From positions 1 through 37,622 of the forward strand of contig JADGOV010000018.1 of assembly GCA_017882785.1 (NCBI GenBank): DNA of 37,622 nucleotides, in the 5' to 3' direction. This document shows positions 8,265-16,603 of the stretch, in pieces. Numbering within the stretch: the first letter of the stretch is position 1; every line of letters begins with the position of its first letter. Position numbers and translations under genes: made by a program. Under the pieces are notes generated by a model. That model made no database searches and had not been told where the DNA came from. It was given only the letters and a program-made list of their open reading frames with translations. The stretch is from Frankiaceae bacterium. GTDB lineage: Bacteria > Actinomycetota > Actinomycetes > JADGOV01.

Positions 8265-9785
8265 ATGACCGACATGCTGATTGCCCGGACCACTCCCGGG
8301 AATGTCCAGACCGTCACCAGTCTCGCAGCCCGTACTGCGCCCCACCGTGCGGCGCTACGCGCAAGGGTCGCCGTGGCCAAGAACGCCTTGGTGGGTCCGC
8401 CCGTGCCCGCCCCTCGCAACGAAGAGGCAGCGGAAGTCGAGCGGCACGCGACCATCGCCTGCATCATCCCGGCTTACAACGAAGAGCACACGATCGCGAG
8501 CGTCATGCAGTCGCTGCTGACCCAGACCCGCCCGCCGGACGTGATCCACGTGATCGTCAACAACACCGACGACAACACGCTGGAGGTGCTCAAGCCATTC
8601 CTCGGACGCCACACCCGGGTGGTCAAGGGCATCACGTACCGACCGGTCGTACAGGTCCACGACATGGGCCAGAACGCCGACAAGAAGGTGGGTGCGCTGA
8701 ACTACGGCTACCGACTCGCCCGGAGCTATGACTACATCCTTGGTGTCGATGGCGACACCACTCTCGACAGCCACGCTGTGGAGTACCTGGAGCTGGAGAT
8801 GGTGGACGACCCGCGCATCGGCGGACTGTCGGCCATCTACTCGATCGACAAGTCCACGATCAAGGGTGGAATGGCGAAGTTCCTGGTCGCCGGCCAGCGT
8901 GCCCAGTTTGCCGCCTTCAACCTCGACAACCTGCTGCACGGTCGCAACATGGCTGTGCTCGGTGGTCAGTGCTCGCTGTTCTCCGTGCCCGCCCTGGAGG
9001 CGGTCATGGTCAAGCATCACCAGCGTTCCCCGTGGGTCCGTGACTCCGAAGTCGAGGACAGCCTACTGTCGCTGCAGATCAAGGACGCCGGATTCAGCAC
9101 CAAGATCAGCTCGAGGGCTCGTGCCTTCGTCGGCCCGATGACTGACCTTCGTGCCCTGCACGGCCAACAAGTCAAGTGGACCTACGGCAGCATCGACCTA
9201 CTATGGCCGGGCCAGCGTGGCGACACCAAGGGCCAGCCCACGCACCCGAACCTTCGGCTGCGCTGGTTCGAGAACGTGTCGATGGTCTTCAACATCGCCA
9301 CCCGGATGGCGTTCCTGCTCCTGCTGTTCGCGGCGCTGAGCATCCACGCCTTCATCTTCAACCCAGTCTGGCTGATCCCGCCGGCCGTGGCTGTCGGGCT
9401 GAACCTGCGGATGGCACTGGCCATGCACGACAAGTCCAAGTCTGACATCGGCTACGCGCTCGGTGTCATTCCGGCCGAAGCGTACATGTGGATCCGGATG
9501 GGTCACTTCATGACCTCGTGGGCCCAGTTCTTCTCTCGCGTCGAGAAGGACAACTGGGCAGCCCAGGCAAGTGCCGAGAAGGGCAAGGGCAAGGCCTACA
9601 TCTTCCCGGCCATCGTGGCAGCCACCACGTTCGGCATCCTCATCTTCGCCTGGGGCCAGCAGTCGGTGGGTGTCCAGTCAGCGATCTTGTCCCTGGGATG
9701 GCCGATCCTGTACCTCATCACGATCACCCAGACCCTGTTCATGATCAGGAAGTTCATCCGCAGGCAGCGCGGCTTCACCGTCTGA
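8265..9785 (+). CDS. Processive family 2 glycosyltransferase, membrane-bound
   Basis: The 506-aa inner-membrane enzyme would polymerise or transfer sugars from a nucleotide-sugar donor. The GT-A domain begins at about residue 62 (ACIIPAYNEE). Donor and metal motifs are Asp162-Gly-Asp164 in GVDGDTT, the catalytic Glu264-Asp265 in EVEDSLLSL, and QQVKW (301-305), a variant of the QxxRW motif of processive synthases such as chitin, hyaluronan and poly-GlcNAc synthases. About four membrane helices follow (residues 345-500). The N-terminal 60 residues are Arg/Ala-rich and probably cytosolic. It is coupled to the upstream lipoprotein gene. An extracellular polysaccharide role is inference from the motif set; the sugar is unknown. 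Confidence 0.85.
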   Translation: MTDMLIARTTPGNVQTVTSLAARTAPHRAALRARVAVAKNALVGPPVPAPRNEEAAEVERHATIACIIPAYNEEHTIASVMQSLLTQTRPPDVIHVIVNNTDDNTLEVLKPFLGRHTRVVKGITYRPVVQVHDMGQNADKKVGALNYGYRLARSYDYILGVDGDTTLDSHAVEYLELEMVDDPRIGGLSAIYSIDKSTIKGGMAKFLVAGQRAQFAAFNLDNLLHGRNMAVLGGQCSLFSVPALEAVMVKHHQRSPWVRDSEVEDSLLSLQIKDAGFSTKISSRARAFVGPMTDLRALHGQQVKWTYGSIDLLWPGQRGDTKGQPTHPNLRLRWFENVSMVFNIATRMAFLLLLFAALSIHAFIFNPVWLIPPAVAVGLNLRMALAMHDKSKSDIGYALGVIPAEAYMWIRMGHFMTSWAQFFSRVEKDNWAAQASAEKGKGKAYIFPAIVAATTFGILIFAWGQQSVGVQSAILSLGWPILYLITITQTLFMIRKFIRRQRGFTV

Positions 9786-9819
9786 GCGCAGGGCTCGTCG
9801 CTGAATGCCCGTGCGTACG

Positions 9820-9832
9820 TACCATCGTGGGT
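9820..9832 (+). promoter_or_regulatory. -10 box and leaderless start for the phzF-like gene
   Basis: TACCAT (9820-9825) is followed by exactly seven bases and then the in-frame GTG at 9833, the usual layout of leaderless actinobacterial transcripts. No -35 of note is visible. Confidence 0.45.
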
Positions 9833-10612
9833 GTGACTCAACCGGTCTTCGTTGTCGATGCTTTCGCGGACGCTCCGTTCAAGGGGAACCCTGCGGCTGT
9901 GGTGCCACTCAGCGAGCACCGATCCGATGAGTGGATGCAGTCAGTTGCACGTGAGATGAATCTTTCGGAGACGGCCTTCGTGGACATGTCGACGCAGCAC
10001 GGCGTGAAACCCCTTCGGTGGTTCACCCCAGTAGCTGAAGTTGACTTGTGTGGGCACGCAACTCTTGCCACTGCCCATGTGTTGGGTGGGTTGCAGCGAT
10101 TCTCCACGCGCTCCGGTGAGCTGCAGTGCTCGGCTACGGGTGACGGATGGATAGAGATGGACTTCCCCGCGGATCCACCGAATCGAGTCGGCCCCATGGA
10201 CTGGAATGCGACGCTGCCGGGCATCCCAGTGATGTCCGCGTGGCGCGGGGTGTCTGACTTTCTGGTGGAGGTGGGGGGCAGTCACGAGGTCCGGCGACTG
10301 GAGCCGGCTCTTGACGCCATTGCTCGCCTGGAATCTCGGGGCCTGATCGTCACCGCCCGTAGTGATGTTGACGGCGCCGATTTCGTCAGCCGTTGCTTCT
10401 ATCCATCCATGGGCATCCCAGAGGACCCTGTGACCGGCTCCGCTCATTGCACGTTGGCTTCGTTCTGGTCGCCGCGGCTTGGTCGGACCCAGCTCGTCGG
10501 TGACCAGCTGTCCCGGCGCACGGGGCGAGTACGGGTGAGGGTGGACGGGGACCGCGTGCATCTTGCCGGGCAAGCGGTCACCGTCCTGCGCGGCGACTTC
10601 GTCGACCTGTAG
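9833..10612 (+). CDS. PhzF-family isomerase/epimerase-like protein
   Basis: The 259-aa protein has the two-lobed DAP-epimerase/PhzF fold and would catalyse an isomerisation of unknown substrate in the cytosol. Family marks are the N-terminal QPVFVVDAFAD, FKGNPAAVV, the general acid/base Glu46 in NLSETAFV, DLCGHATLATAHVL, and PEDPVTGSAHCTL near residue 200. I chose the GTG at 9833 because it gives the family N-terminus and matches a -10 box seven bases upstream; the GTG at 9827 is an alternative. It is slightly short for the family but has both lobes. No phenazine genes are nearby, so phenazine synthesis is not implied. Confidence 0.88.
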   Translation: MTQPVFVVDAFADAPFKGNPAAVVPLSEHRSDEWMQSVAREMNLSETAFVDMSTQHGVKPLRWFTPVAEVDLCGHATLATAHVLGGLQRFSTRSGELQCSATGDGWIEMDFPADPPNRVGPMDWNATLPGIPVMSAWRGVSDFLVEVGGSHEVRRLEPALDAIARLESRGLIVTARSDVDGADFVSRCFYPSMGIPEDPVTGSAHCTLASFWSPRLGRTQLVGDQLSRRTGRVRVRVDGDRVHLAGQAVTVLRGDFVDL

Positions 10613-11320
10613 CCGAAGCCGACCAATGCGTGGGGCGAGTGAGCGACGGCGGCAATGTGCTGTCGGCATCGCCCTTCGCCGCGTTCAGCTGGGATGGGGT
10701 GAGAAAGATACTGTCGCTGAGGTCGGCACCGCTGAGGTCAGTCCTGTGCAGTCCTTCCGGTGCCGGGACTTGGCTCGCACGAGTTCGCTTACGCGGAGCA
10801 AGAGAGCGCTGACCTCTCGTCGGTGCGTTGCCACGTCCAGTTCCCCGAGAGATTCAGGGCTGTTCTCAGCGAGGCGCTCTGTCTCCTCGAACGCGAGGCC
10901 GAGCGCACCGTGGAGCTGACGGGCCGGTTGCAACGTCAGCGCTTCGGCCAGATACCAGAGCAGCTCATGAAGCTGCCGCATGACCAGGAACAGCTCGAAC
11001 ATCTGCGGTGCACGTCCGGGGGCCCGCCGCCAGTCCTCCCCGCCGAAGGTCAGCTGAGAGATCTTCTGCCCGGCGCCAAAACAGTCATAGGCTGCACAGC
11101 CCGGAAAACCCTGCTCCCGCAGGTGGGTGTGAATGGCGCAGCGGAAGTCCGATTGCAGATGGGGACAGGCCTTCCCCGCGTCCTTGTCAATCGCGAAGTC
11201 TGTCGAGGCTGAGAAGGCCGGCACGACACAGCACAGCCCAAAGCAACTCTCGCAGTCACCCCGCAGGCTGAGGCGAGCGCTGTCGGCGCGATGCACGGCA
11301 TGGTCGCATTCCTCGGACAC
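10578..11320 (-). pseudogene. Pentapeptide-repeat protein with repeats deleted and frameshift
   Basis: Read from the GTG at 11320 (GGGGAG ten bases upstream), the N-terminal 170 residues match the cysteine-rich head domain of actinobacterial pentapeptide-repeat proteins: GDCESCFGLCC, FRCAIHTHLREQGFPGC, YDCFGAGQKISQLTFGG and MFELFLVMRQLHELLWYLAEAL. After SELVRAKSRHRKD the frame loses homology and stops at 10685. The true C-terminus continues in another frame: TDLSGADLSDSIFLTPSQ then LNAAKGDADSTLPPSLTRP. Only two pentapeptide units remain where relatives have many. So the repeat block was deleted and the frame lost near 10745. The head domain could still be made as a 211-aa protein. The restored frame would overlap the phzF 3' end. 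Confidence 0.7.
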
Positions 11321-11393
11321 CGTGCGTGATCTCCCCTCGATGGCTCGACACCCGACGGACGCCTGCGCCCCCGCCGGAAGGAGGCCCGATTCC

Positions 11394-11936
11394 TCACACG
11401 TCGGCGCAGGCGTCCTCCGTCGTCTGCGCCAGACGCAGGCCGGGGCCGGCGATGACGGCGACGTCCCGCGGCGTCACCGGGTGCCCGGCCGCGCAGCGTA
11501 CCTCGGCGTGGACCGGCTCTCCACAGGTGCGATGCGTGAGCACCACGGGCGGCCCGATCTCGTCGGCTGCCCAGACATCGCCCCAGTGGAGCAGCGCGAC
11601 GAGAGCGGGGTAGAGCTCGCGGCCCTTGCGGGTAAGGCGGTATTCGTGGCGGGTGCGCTGCCCCGGCTCGCGGTAGGGGGTACGGGTCAGTAGCCCGTCG
11701 TCGACCATGGCGCGCAGGCGCGTCGCGGCGACGGCTTCGGTCACTCCGACCCGCCGGGCGAACTGGTCGAACCGCCGCGTGCCGTAGAACGCTTCGCGCA
11801 GCAGCAGCATCGCCGAGCGGGTACCGACCACCTCGAGGGCACGAGCGACGGAACAGTTGGCCGTGGAGAAGGCGTCCCGGTCCTCCGACAGGTCGGCCAC
11901 CCTGGCGGCAGGTCGTCGTGCGGAGGTCGTACCCAT
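11394..11936 (-). CDS. HxlR-family transcriptional regulator
   Basis: The 180-aa protein is a winged helix-turn-helix regulator of the HxlR type, which bind palindromic operators as dimers. The domain spans about residues 25-120: CSVARALEVVGTRSAMLLLREAFYGTRRFDQF, then VTEAVAATRLRAMVDDGLLTR and YRLTRKGRELYPALVALLHWGD, with a longer C-terminal tail that includes two cysteines (HRTCGEP, EVRCAAGHP). It is divergent from the DHA2 efflux gene and probably represses it through the palindrome in the shared promoter region. The inducing ligand is unknown. Confidence 0.9.
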   Translation of the reverse strand: MGTTSARRPAARVADLSEDRDAFSTANCSVARALEVVGTRSAMLLLREAFYGTRRFDQFARRVGVTEAVAATRLRAMVDDGLLTRTPYREPGQRTRHEYRLTRKGRELYPALVALLHWGDVWAADEIGPPVVLTHRTCGEPVHAEVRCAAGHPVTPRDVAVIAGPGLRLAQTTEDACADV

Positions 11937-11955
11937 GTCCCGATCCTAGCCTGAC

Positions 11956-11984
11956 TTGTGCTGGCTGGAGCCAGATGTTACCGT
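11956..11984 (+). promoter_or_regulatory. Efflux-gene promoter with palindromic operator
   Basis: TTGTGC (11956-11961) and TACCGT (11979-11984) are spaced by 17 bases. The spacer contains CTGGCT-GG-AGCCAG (11961-11974), a perfect 6-bp inverted repeat. That places a repressor site where it would block polymerase, consistent with HxlR control of the pump. Confidence 0.5.
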
Positions 11985-12023
11985 CGTGCTGACTCTACTT
12001 GACACTAGCCAGCGGGAGCACTC

Positions 12024-13451
12024 GTGCGCCTTTCGGTCGATCCTGCCGTTGTGCGCCCCCGGCGAGTGCTGGCGGTCACCTCCGCCGCCGCCCTCGTCGC
12101 GAGCCTTGATCTTTTCATCGTCAACGTCGCGTTTGCCGACATCGGCCGCGACTTCCACGGGGCGGCATTGACCGACCTGTCCTGGGTCCTCAACGGCTAC
12201 GCCATCGTGTACGCCGCACTGCTCGTGCCGCTCGGCAGGCTGGCGGACCGCACCAGCCGCAAGGCGGGCTTCCTCGCCGGGTTGGCGCTGTTCACCGCGG
12301 CGAGTGCGGCCTGCGCCGCGGCGCCCGACCTCGGAGTCCTGGTCGCCGCCCGCGTCGTGCAGGCCGTCGGTGCCGCTGCACTGACCCCCACGAGCCTTGG
12401 CCTGCTGCTCCCGGTCTTCCCGCCGGATCGCCGCGCCGGCGCCGTCCGGGTCTGGGCGGCGAGCGGGGCGCTGGCTGCCGCGGCCGGGCCCGTCGTCGGC
12501 GGCCTGCTCGTCCAGTTCTCGTGGCGGTGGGTCTTCCTCGTCAACATCCCGGTCGGCCTGCTCGCCCTGGCCGCCACCGCTCGATTCGTGCCCGACAGCC
12601 GCGACCCCGTCCGCGGGCCGATCCCCGACCTGGTCGGGGCCGTGCTCGCCGCCCTCGCTATCGGGACACTGGCCCTGGCCTTGGTGCAGGGCGGGGACTG
12701 GGGCTGGGGGAGCGCACGCACCGGCGCATCCCTGGCCGCGAGCCTCCTGACCGGAGCGGCGTTCTGGCGGCGGAGTCTGCACCACCCCGTGCCGGTGGTG
12801 GAGCCGGCGCTGCTGCGTGTGCGCAGCTTCGCGTGGTCCAACGCGACAGCGCTCGCGTTCTCCACCGCGTTCGCGGCGAACCTGCTCGGCGCGGTGCTGT
12901 GGCTGCAAGAGGTCTGGGGGGCTTCGGCACTGCGCGCCGGCCTCGAGGTCGCGCCGGGACCGCTCATGGTGCCGGTCTTCGCCGTCGTGGGCGGTGTGTT
13001 GGTCAAGCGGGGCGTTCGCGTCGGGCACGTCGCCGCTCTCGGATGCGTGCTGTTCGCGGTAGGGCCGATCATGGTGCTGACGGCGGTGGGCCCGGTCCCG
13101 GCGTACGCGACGCAGTTCCTGCCCGGCTGGCTCATCGGCGGCGTTGGAGTGGGGTTGGCGCTGCCGACGATCCTGTCCAGCGCGACAGCCGACCTTCCGC
13201 CGGGTCGCACGGCCACCGGCAGCGCTGTGATCACGATGAGCCGTCAGGTCGGCAGTGTGCTGGGCGTGAGTGTGCTGGTTGCTGTGCTGGGGACGCCCAT
13301 CGGGTACGAGGCCGTGCACCACGCGTTCCAAGCCGGCTGGTTCGCCTGTGCCGTGGCCGGCGGGCTCGCCGCCTGCACCGCCCTTGGCATGACACCGCGC
13401 CGCCCCCCCGCGCGAGTCGAGGAGTCAGCGGCTGTCGGCGCAGCCGCATGA
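12024..13451 (+). CDS. MFS multidrug efflux transporter, DHA2 (14-TMS) family
   Basis: This 475-aa plasma-membrane drug:proton antiporter has about 14 hydrophobic segments. Diagnostic stretches are LDLFIVNVAFADIGRDF in the first helix, WVLNGYAIVYAALLVPLG, the loop motif GRLADRTSRKAGF, and the helix-5 motif region GPVVGGLLVQFSWRWVFLVN. The start is the GTG at 12024, with GGGAG five bases upstream. Its stop overlaps the thioesterase start (ATGA). The divergent HxlR gene and the palindrome in the promoter point to inducible expression. The substrate cannot be inferred. Confidence 0.92.
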   Translation: MRLSVDPAVVRPRRVLAVTSAAALVASLDLFIVNVAFADIGRDFHGAALTDLSWVLNGYAIVYAALLVPLGRLADRTSRKAGFLAGLALFTAASAACAAAPDLGVLVAARVVQAVGAAALTPTSLGLLLPVFPPDRRAGAVRVWAASGALAAAAGPVVGGLLVQFSWRWVFLVNIPVGLLALAATARFVPDSRDPVRGPIPDLVGAVLAALAIGTLALALVQGGDWGWGSARTGASLAASLLTGAAFWRRSLHHPVPVVEPALLRVRSFAWSNATALAFSTAFAANLLGAVLWLQEVWGASALRAGLEVAPGPLMVPVFAVVGGVLVKRGVRVGHVAALGCVLFAVGPIMVLTAVGPVPAYATQFLPGWLIGGVGVGLALPTILSSATADLPPGRTATGSAVITMSRQVGSVLGVSVLVAVLGTPIGYEAVHHAFQAGWFACAVAGGLAACTALGMTPRRPPARVEESAAVGAAA

Positions 13452-13972
13452 CGGGGCAGCCGCTCCCCGGATGGGGTCCGCCGCGTTCGCGCACGGTGAG
13501 CTGGTACGACCCCGCTGCCACCTCGAACGGCACGGCGGGGCGCACGGGCCTCGCGTTCCTGCAGGCCATCGTCGACGGCCAGCTGCCAGGCCCGCCCATC
13601 GCGTCGCTGTTCGACTTCCGGATCGTCTCGGTCGTCGAGGGCGAGATCGTCTTCGCCTGCACGCCGGGGGAGTCGGCCTACAACCCGATCGGCGTGGTGC
13701 ACGGCGGACTGGTCTGCACCCTGCTCGACAGTGTCGGCGGCTGCGCCGTGCAGTCCACGCTGCCGGCCGGCGTCGCCTACACCTCCATCGAGATCTCCGT
13801 GCGCTACATGCGGCCGCTGCGCGCCGACGGTAGCGAGATCACTGCGACAGGACGGGTGGTCAAGTCAGGCCGACGGGTGGCCGTGGCCGAGGGTGAGATC
13901 CGGGATGCCGCCGGCGGCCTGGTGGCAACGGCCGTCACCTCGTGCCTCGTCTTCCCCGTTGCTGGTCTCTGA
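13448..13972 (+). CDS. PaaI-type hotdog-fold thioesterase
   Basis: The 174-aa cytosolic protein has one hotdog domain and would hydrolyse an acyl-CoA thioester. Key parts are YNPIGVVHGGLVCTLLD (the His-Gly-Gly turn and the following catalytic Asp region), GGCAVQSTL, and ISVRYMRPLRADG in the second half. The ATG overlaps the efflux-pump stop as ATGA, so the two genes are translated together. A link between the exported compound and a CoA ester is possible but unproven. About 25 extra N-terminal residues precede the domain. Confidence 0.88.
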   Translation: MTGQPLPGWGPPRSRTVSWYDPAATSNGTAGRTGLAFLQAIVDGQLPGPPIASLFDFRIVSVVEGEIVFACTPGESAYNPIGVVHGGLVCTLLDSVGGCAVQSTLPAGVAYTSIEISVRYMRPLRADGSEITATGRVVKSGRRVAVAEGEIRDAAGGLVATAVTSCLVFPVAGL

Positions 13973-14027
13973 CCAGCGCGCTGCGCTCATCGGCGGAACG
14001 GGGCGGTCGTCTGCGGGGGAGCCATCG

Positions 14028-14792
14028 CTACCGGGGGCGCTGGCCGGTGTCGCTCGGCGGGGCCACGCCGGTGTCGACCACGTCCTGGGCGACCTCGCGG
14101 AGCTTGACGTTGAGGTGTTGTGAGGCGCGGCGCAGAAGGTCGAAAGCCTGGTCAGCGGTGATGCGTTCGCGCTCGATGAGGATGCCCTGGGCCTGACCGA
14201 TGACCTCTCGGGATGCGAGAGCCTGGCGCAGGTGCTCGGCTTGGTCGTGGTCGGCGGCACGGGTCTGGGTGACGGCGAGGGCAGGTCCGGCGTGCGCGGC
14301 GAAGATCAACCCTTTGGCGCGGTCGGTCGCGCCGAAGGCGGCGGGGAGGGCGGCGTAGAGGTTCAAAGCGCCCACGGTCTCGGCTCCGGCAGACAGCCGG
14401 TAGGCGAGCACGCTGCGGACGCCGCCGGCCACCGCGCGCGGCCCGAACCGTGGCCATCTGGGCTCGTCGGCCAGGTCGTGGGCGTAGACACTGTTCAGAC
14501 CGCCGAGAGCGTCCAGACAGGGTCCCTCTCCGGCATCCCGCTGGAGTTGGTCGATGTCGGTGACGAGCGCTGCGGTGCGCAGCGGGGTGCGCGGCACGGG
14601 CTCGGGCAGCATGATGCCGGCGAAGTCGCACCCGTCGATGGTGTCCACCGCCAGGGCGACGACCCGTCGAAGAACCTCGGCCACCGTAGGCGCGGAAAGC
14701 AGACTCCGGGCAATCGCTGCAAACCGGGTCGCCAGGTCGCCCTCGGCGTCCTCGATGGCGACTGGCATGGCGACTGGATTGCCGTGGTCCAC
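14028..14792 (-). CDS. GAF-ANTAR domain protein (RNA-binding antiterminator type)
   Basis: The 254-aa protein senses a signal through a GAF domain (about residues 25-175, with CDFAGIMLPEP, EGPCLDAL and WPRFGPRAVAGGVRSVLAYRL). A C-terminal ANTAR domain (about 185-240: LRQALASREVIGQAQG, ITADQAFDLLRRASQHLN) binds transcript hairpins to prevent termination. I chose the GTG at 14792 because GGAGAGG lies six bases upstream; a longer open frame continues to 14951 without a comparable site. It is divergent from a second GAF-ANTAR gene 116 bases away, so the two are probably co-regulated. The first GAF strand is short. Confidence 0.88.
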   Translation of the reverse strand: MDHGNPVAMPVAIEDAEGDLATRFAAIARSLLSAPTVAEVLRRVVALAVDTIDGCDFAGIMLPEPVPRTPLRTAALVTDIDQLQRDAGEGPCLDALGGLNSVYAHDLADEPRWPRFGPRAVAGGVRSVLAYRLSAGAETVGALNLYAALPAAFGATDRAKGLIFAAHAGPALAVTQTRAADHDQAEHLRQALASREVIGQAQGILIERERITADQAFDLLRRASQHLNVKLREVAQDVVDTGVAPPSDTGQRPR

Positions 14793-14908
14793 CCGAAGCC
14801 TCTCCGCCCTGTCGGCTGCCCGATCAAAGAGTAGAATACGGGTGCCTTCTACAGCGAGGGTTCGTCCTCGGCGCGGGCTGACCCCCCGTCTTCGTAGGTA
14901 GGTTCGAG

Positions 14909-16336
14909 ATGCAGTCGAATAGCGCCTCGCCGTACTCACATGGCGACTCATCTTCGGGGGCGGTTCTCGTCGTACTCGAGGATGAGACCGGGGCCGTGGT
15001 GGCCGTCCGCGGTCAGGTCGACCCGGTCACCGACATCGCCGGTGCCGGGGTCACGACCCCGGCTGCAACGCCGGATGCCCGGCGTGGGGTCGTGCTGCGC
15101 TTTCCCTCCGAGCTGACCCACCTGGTCTCTACGATCACCGCGCTCACCGCCGTCCCCGAAGCGGCAAGCAATCGCCTCGGGTCGACGGCTCGCTCCCGGG
15201 CCGCGGGGCCCTCCATGGTCGTGACCCGCCCTGTGCTCGACGCGGCGCTCTCTTTCGTCGTGACACTGGCGAAGGCCGCCGTGGTCGGCGCCGACGGGGT
15301 GAGCATCACCCTTCGACGTCACGGCCGCCTGGACACGGTAGCGGCGAGCGACGATGTCGTGGTCGAGATGGATCGGGAGCAATACGACGGCGGTGAGGGG
15401 CCCGCTCTGGACGCCACCGACGGTCGGCGGGTGCACGTCAAGTCCCTCGACGGGGAAACCCGGTGGCCGGTCTTCGTCCCCAAGGCCAGGGCCCGCGGGG
15501 TTCGGACCATCCTGTCCACCCCGATGGTGACGGCCGACCGTCCGATCGGGGCGCTGAACGTGTACGCCCGGACAGCGGTGTCCTTCACCCGGGAGGAGGC
15601 TGGATGGGCGGAACTGTTCGCCGCCGAGGCGGCGGCGGTGGTTGCCGCCGCCGGACCGGACGAGCCGGACGAGCCGGGGGGTCAGCGGCTCCGAGAGGCG
15701 TTGCAGGCTCGGGAGGCGATAGCCCAGGCGCAAGGCGTGATCATGCACCGGGACCGCGTTTCGGCGTACGCCGCGTACGAGGTGCTGCGCGACACGAGCC
15801 GCCGGACCCACCTGCCGTTGCGCGACGTTGCCGCAGAGTTCGTGGCCTCGACCCGGGACGGGGCCGCGGCGCGGGTCGATTCGACCGGAAAGGAAGGCGC
15901 GAGCGGGCACCCCGAGGAGATAGCCGTCGGCTCTGCCGTCCGGATGGCGGCCTTCCTGACGGACGTCGTTCGGTCGGCACCGCCTACGCTGGAATCGTCA
16001 CCACGACAGCCCGACGGCACGATCTACCTCACACTGGCCGGTGACTGGACCGGGGGCGCTGCCGATACGCTGCGCCCACTGGTCGACCGTGTCCGCCGGC
16101 ACCGGCCGACGCTGGTCATTGCCGAGTTGTCCGAGGTCGGTGTGATGGACTCGGCCGGTGTCGACGCGCTGGTCGCGGCCTCGGAAAGCCTCCTGCGGGC
16201 AGGGGGACGTCTCGAACTGCACAACCCGTCGCCTCCTGTCCGGTCGCTGTTGGACAGCACCGATCTGGCTCAGGTGGTCAGGATGGCTGGCGCCACATCC
16301 GCAAGGGGGGGCACCGATGCTGGGCCAGCCGACTGA
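14909..16336 (+). CDS. GAF-ANTAR-STAS fusion regulator
   Basis: The 475-aa protein joins three modules. After a weakly conserved N-terminus (1-95) comes a GAF domain (about 100-245: ADGVSITLRRHGRL, EGPALDATDG, TRWPVFVPKARARGVRTIL). An ANTAR domain follows (about 258-312: LREALQAREAIAQAQG, RVSAYAAYEVLRDTSRRTH), then a STAS domain (about 365-465: IYLTLAGDWTGGAADTL, then VGVMDSAGVDALVAA). Ser415 in the MDSAG turn is the residue phosphorylated in anti-sigma-factor antagonists. The protein could therefore link RNA antitermination to a partner-switching kinase pathway (inference). The stop overlaps the next ORF by 20 bases. It lies divergent from the other ANTAR gene. Confidence 0.88.
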   Translation: MQSNSASPYSHGDSSSGAVLVVLEDETGAVVAVRGQVDPVTDIAGAGVTTPAATPDARRGVVLRFPSELTHLVSTITALTAVPEAASNRLGSTARSRAAGPSMVVTRPVLDAALSFVVTLAKAAVVGADGVSITLRRHGRLDTVAASDDVVVEMDREQYDGGEGPALDATDGRRVHVKSLDGETRWPVFVPKARARGVRTILSTPMVTADRPIGALNVYARTAVSFTREEAGWAELFAAEAAAVVAAAGPDEPDEPGGQRLREALQAREAIAQAQGVIMHRDRVSAYAAYEVLRDTSRRTHLPLRDVAAEFVASTRDGAAARVDSTGKEGASGHPEEIAVGSAVRMAAFLTDVVRSAPPTLESSPRQPDGTIYLTLAGDWTGGAADTLRPLVDRVRRHRPTLVIAELSEVGVMDSAGVDALVAASESLLRAGGRLELHNPSPPVRSLLDSTDLAQVVRMAGATSARGGTDAGPAD

Positions 16337-16580
16337 TGCCCTGGACCGGGCCCGCCGAGACGCGTCGCTGTCCCTGGGGGACCTGTGGCTGCGGTACTTC
16401 GCGTTGGGCGGCATGACCACGTCGCTGGACGTGGAGGCGTACCTTTTCGGTGCGCTGCGCCCGACCCCCCACGACCGCGACCTACTCGTGCATGCGCTCA
16501 ACGAGCGCTTCTCGGAGTTGGGCCGCGACCATCCGCTGCCCTACTCCGACGACCCGGAAACCCCAGCCGACGAAGCCTGA
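16317..16580 (+). CDS. Small conserved-looking protein, 87 aa, unknown
   Basis: The ATG at 16317 lies inside the last 20 bases of the GAF-ANTAR-STAS gene and has AAGGGGGG six bases upstream, so translation is coupled. The product is soluble and mostly helical: LDRARRDASLSLGDLWLRYFALGGMTTSLDVEAYLFGAL, then HDRDLLVHALNERFSELG. I recall similar short proteins next to actinobacterial ANTAR genes but know no function. Its stop codon is part of the first arm of the terminator that follows. Confidence 0.7.
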   Translation: MLGQPTDALDRARRDASLSLGDLWLRYFALGGMTTSLDVEAYLFGALRPTPHDRDLLVHALNERFSELGRDHPLPYSDDPETPADEA

Positions 16581-16603
16581 CCCCGCGCGCGTCAGGCTTT
16601 TCC
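16573..16603 (+). terminator. Intrinsic terminator after the ANTAR-STAS operon
   Basis: AAGCCTGAC (16573-16581) and GTCAGGCTT (16591-16599) form a perfect 9-bp stem around a nine-base GC loop, with the right arm continuing into TTTT. The stop codon of the 87-aa gene lies within the left arm. Confidence 0.8.

Noticed and set aside
11999-12004. TTGACA as -35 of the efflux gene
   Set aside because: It ends only 19 bases before the start codon, leaving no room for a -10 and transcript start; the TTGTGC/TACCGT pair fits better.
11946-13331. 461-codon open frame on the minus strand
   Set aside because: It is antisense to the DHA2 transporter and has a low-complexity composition.
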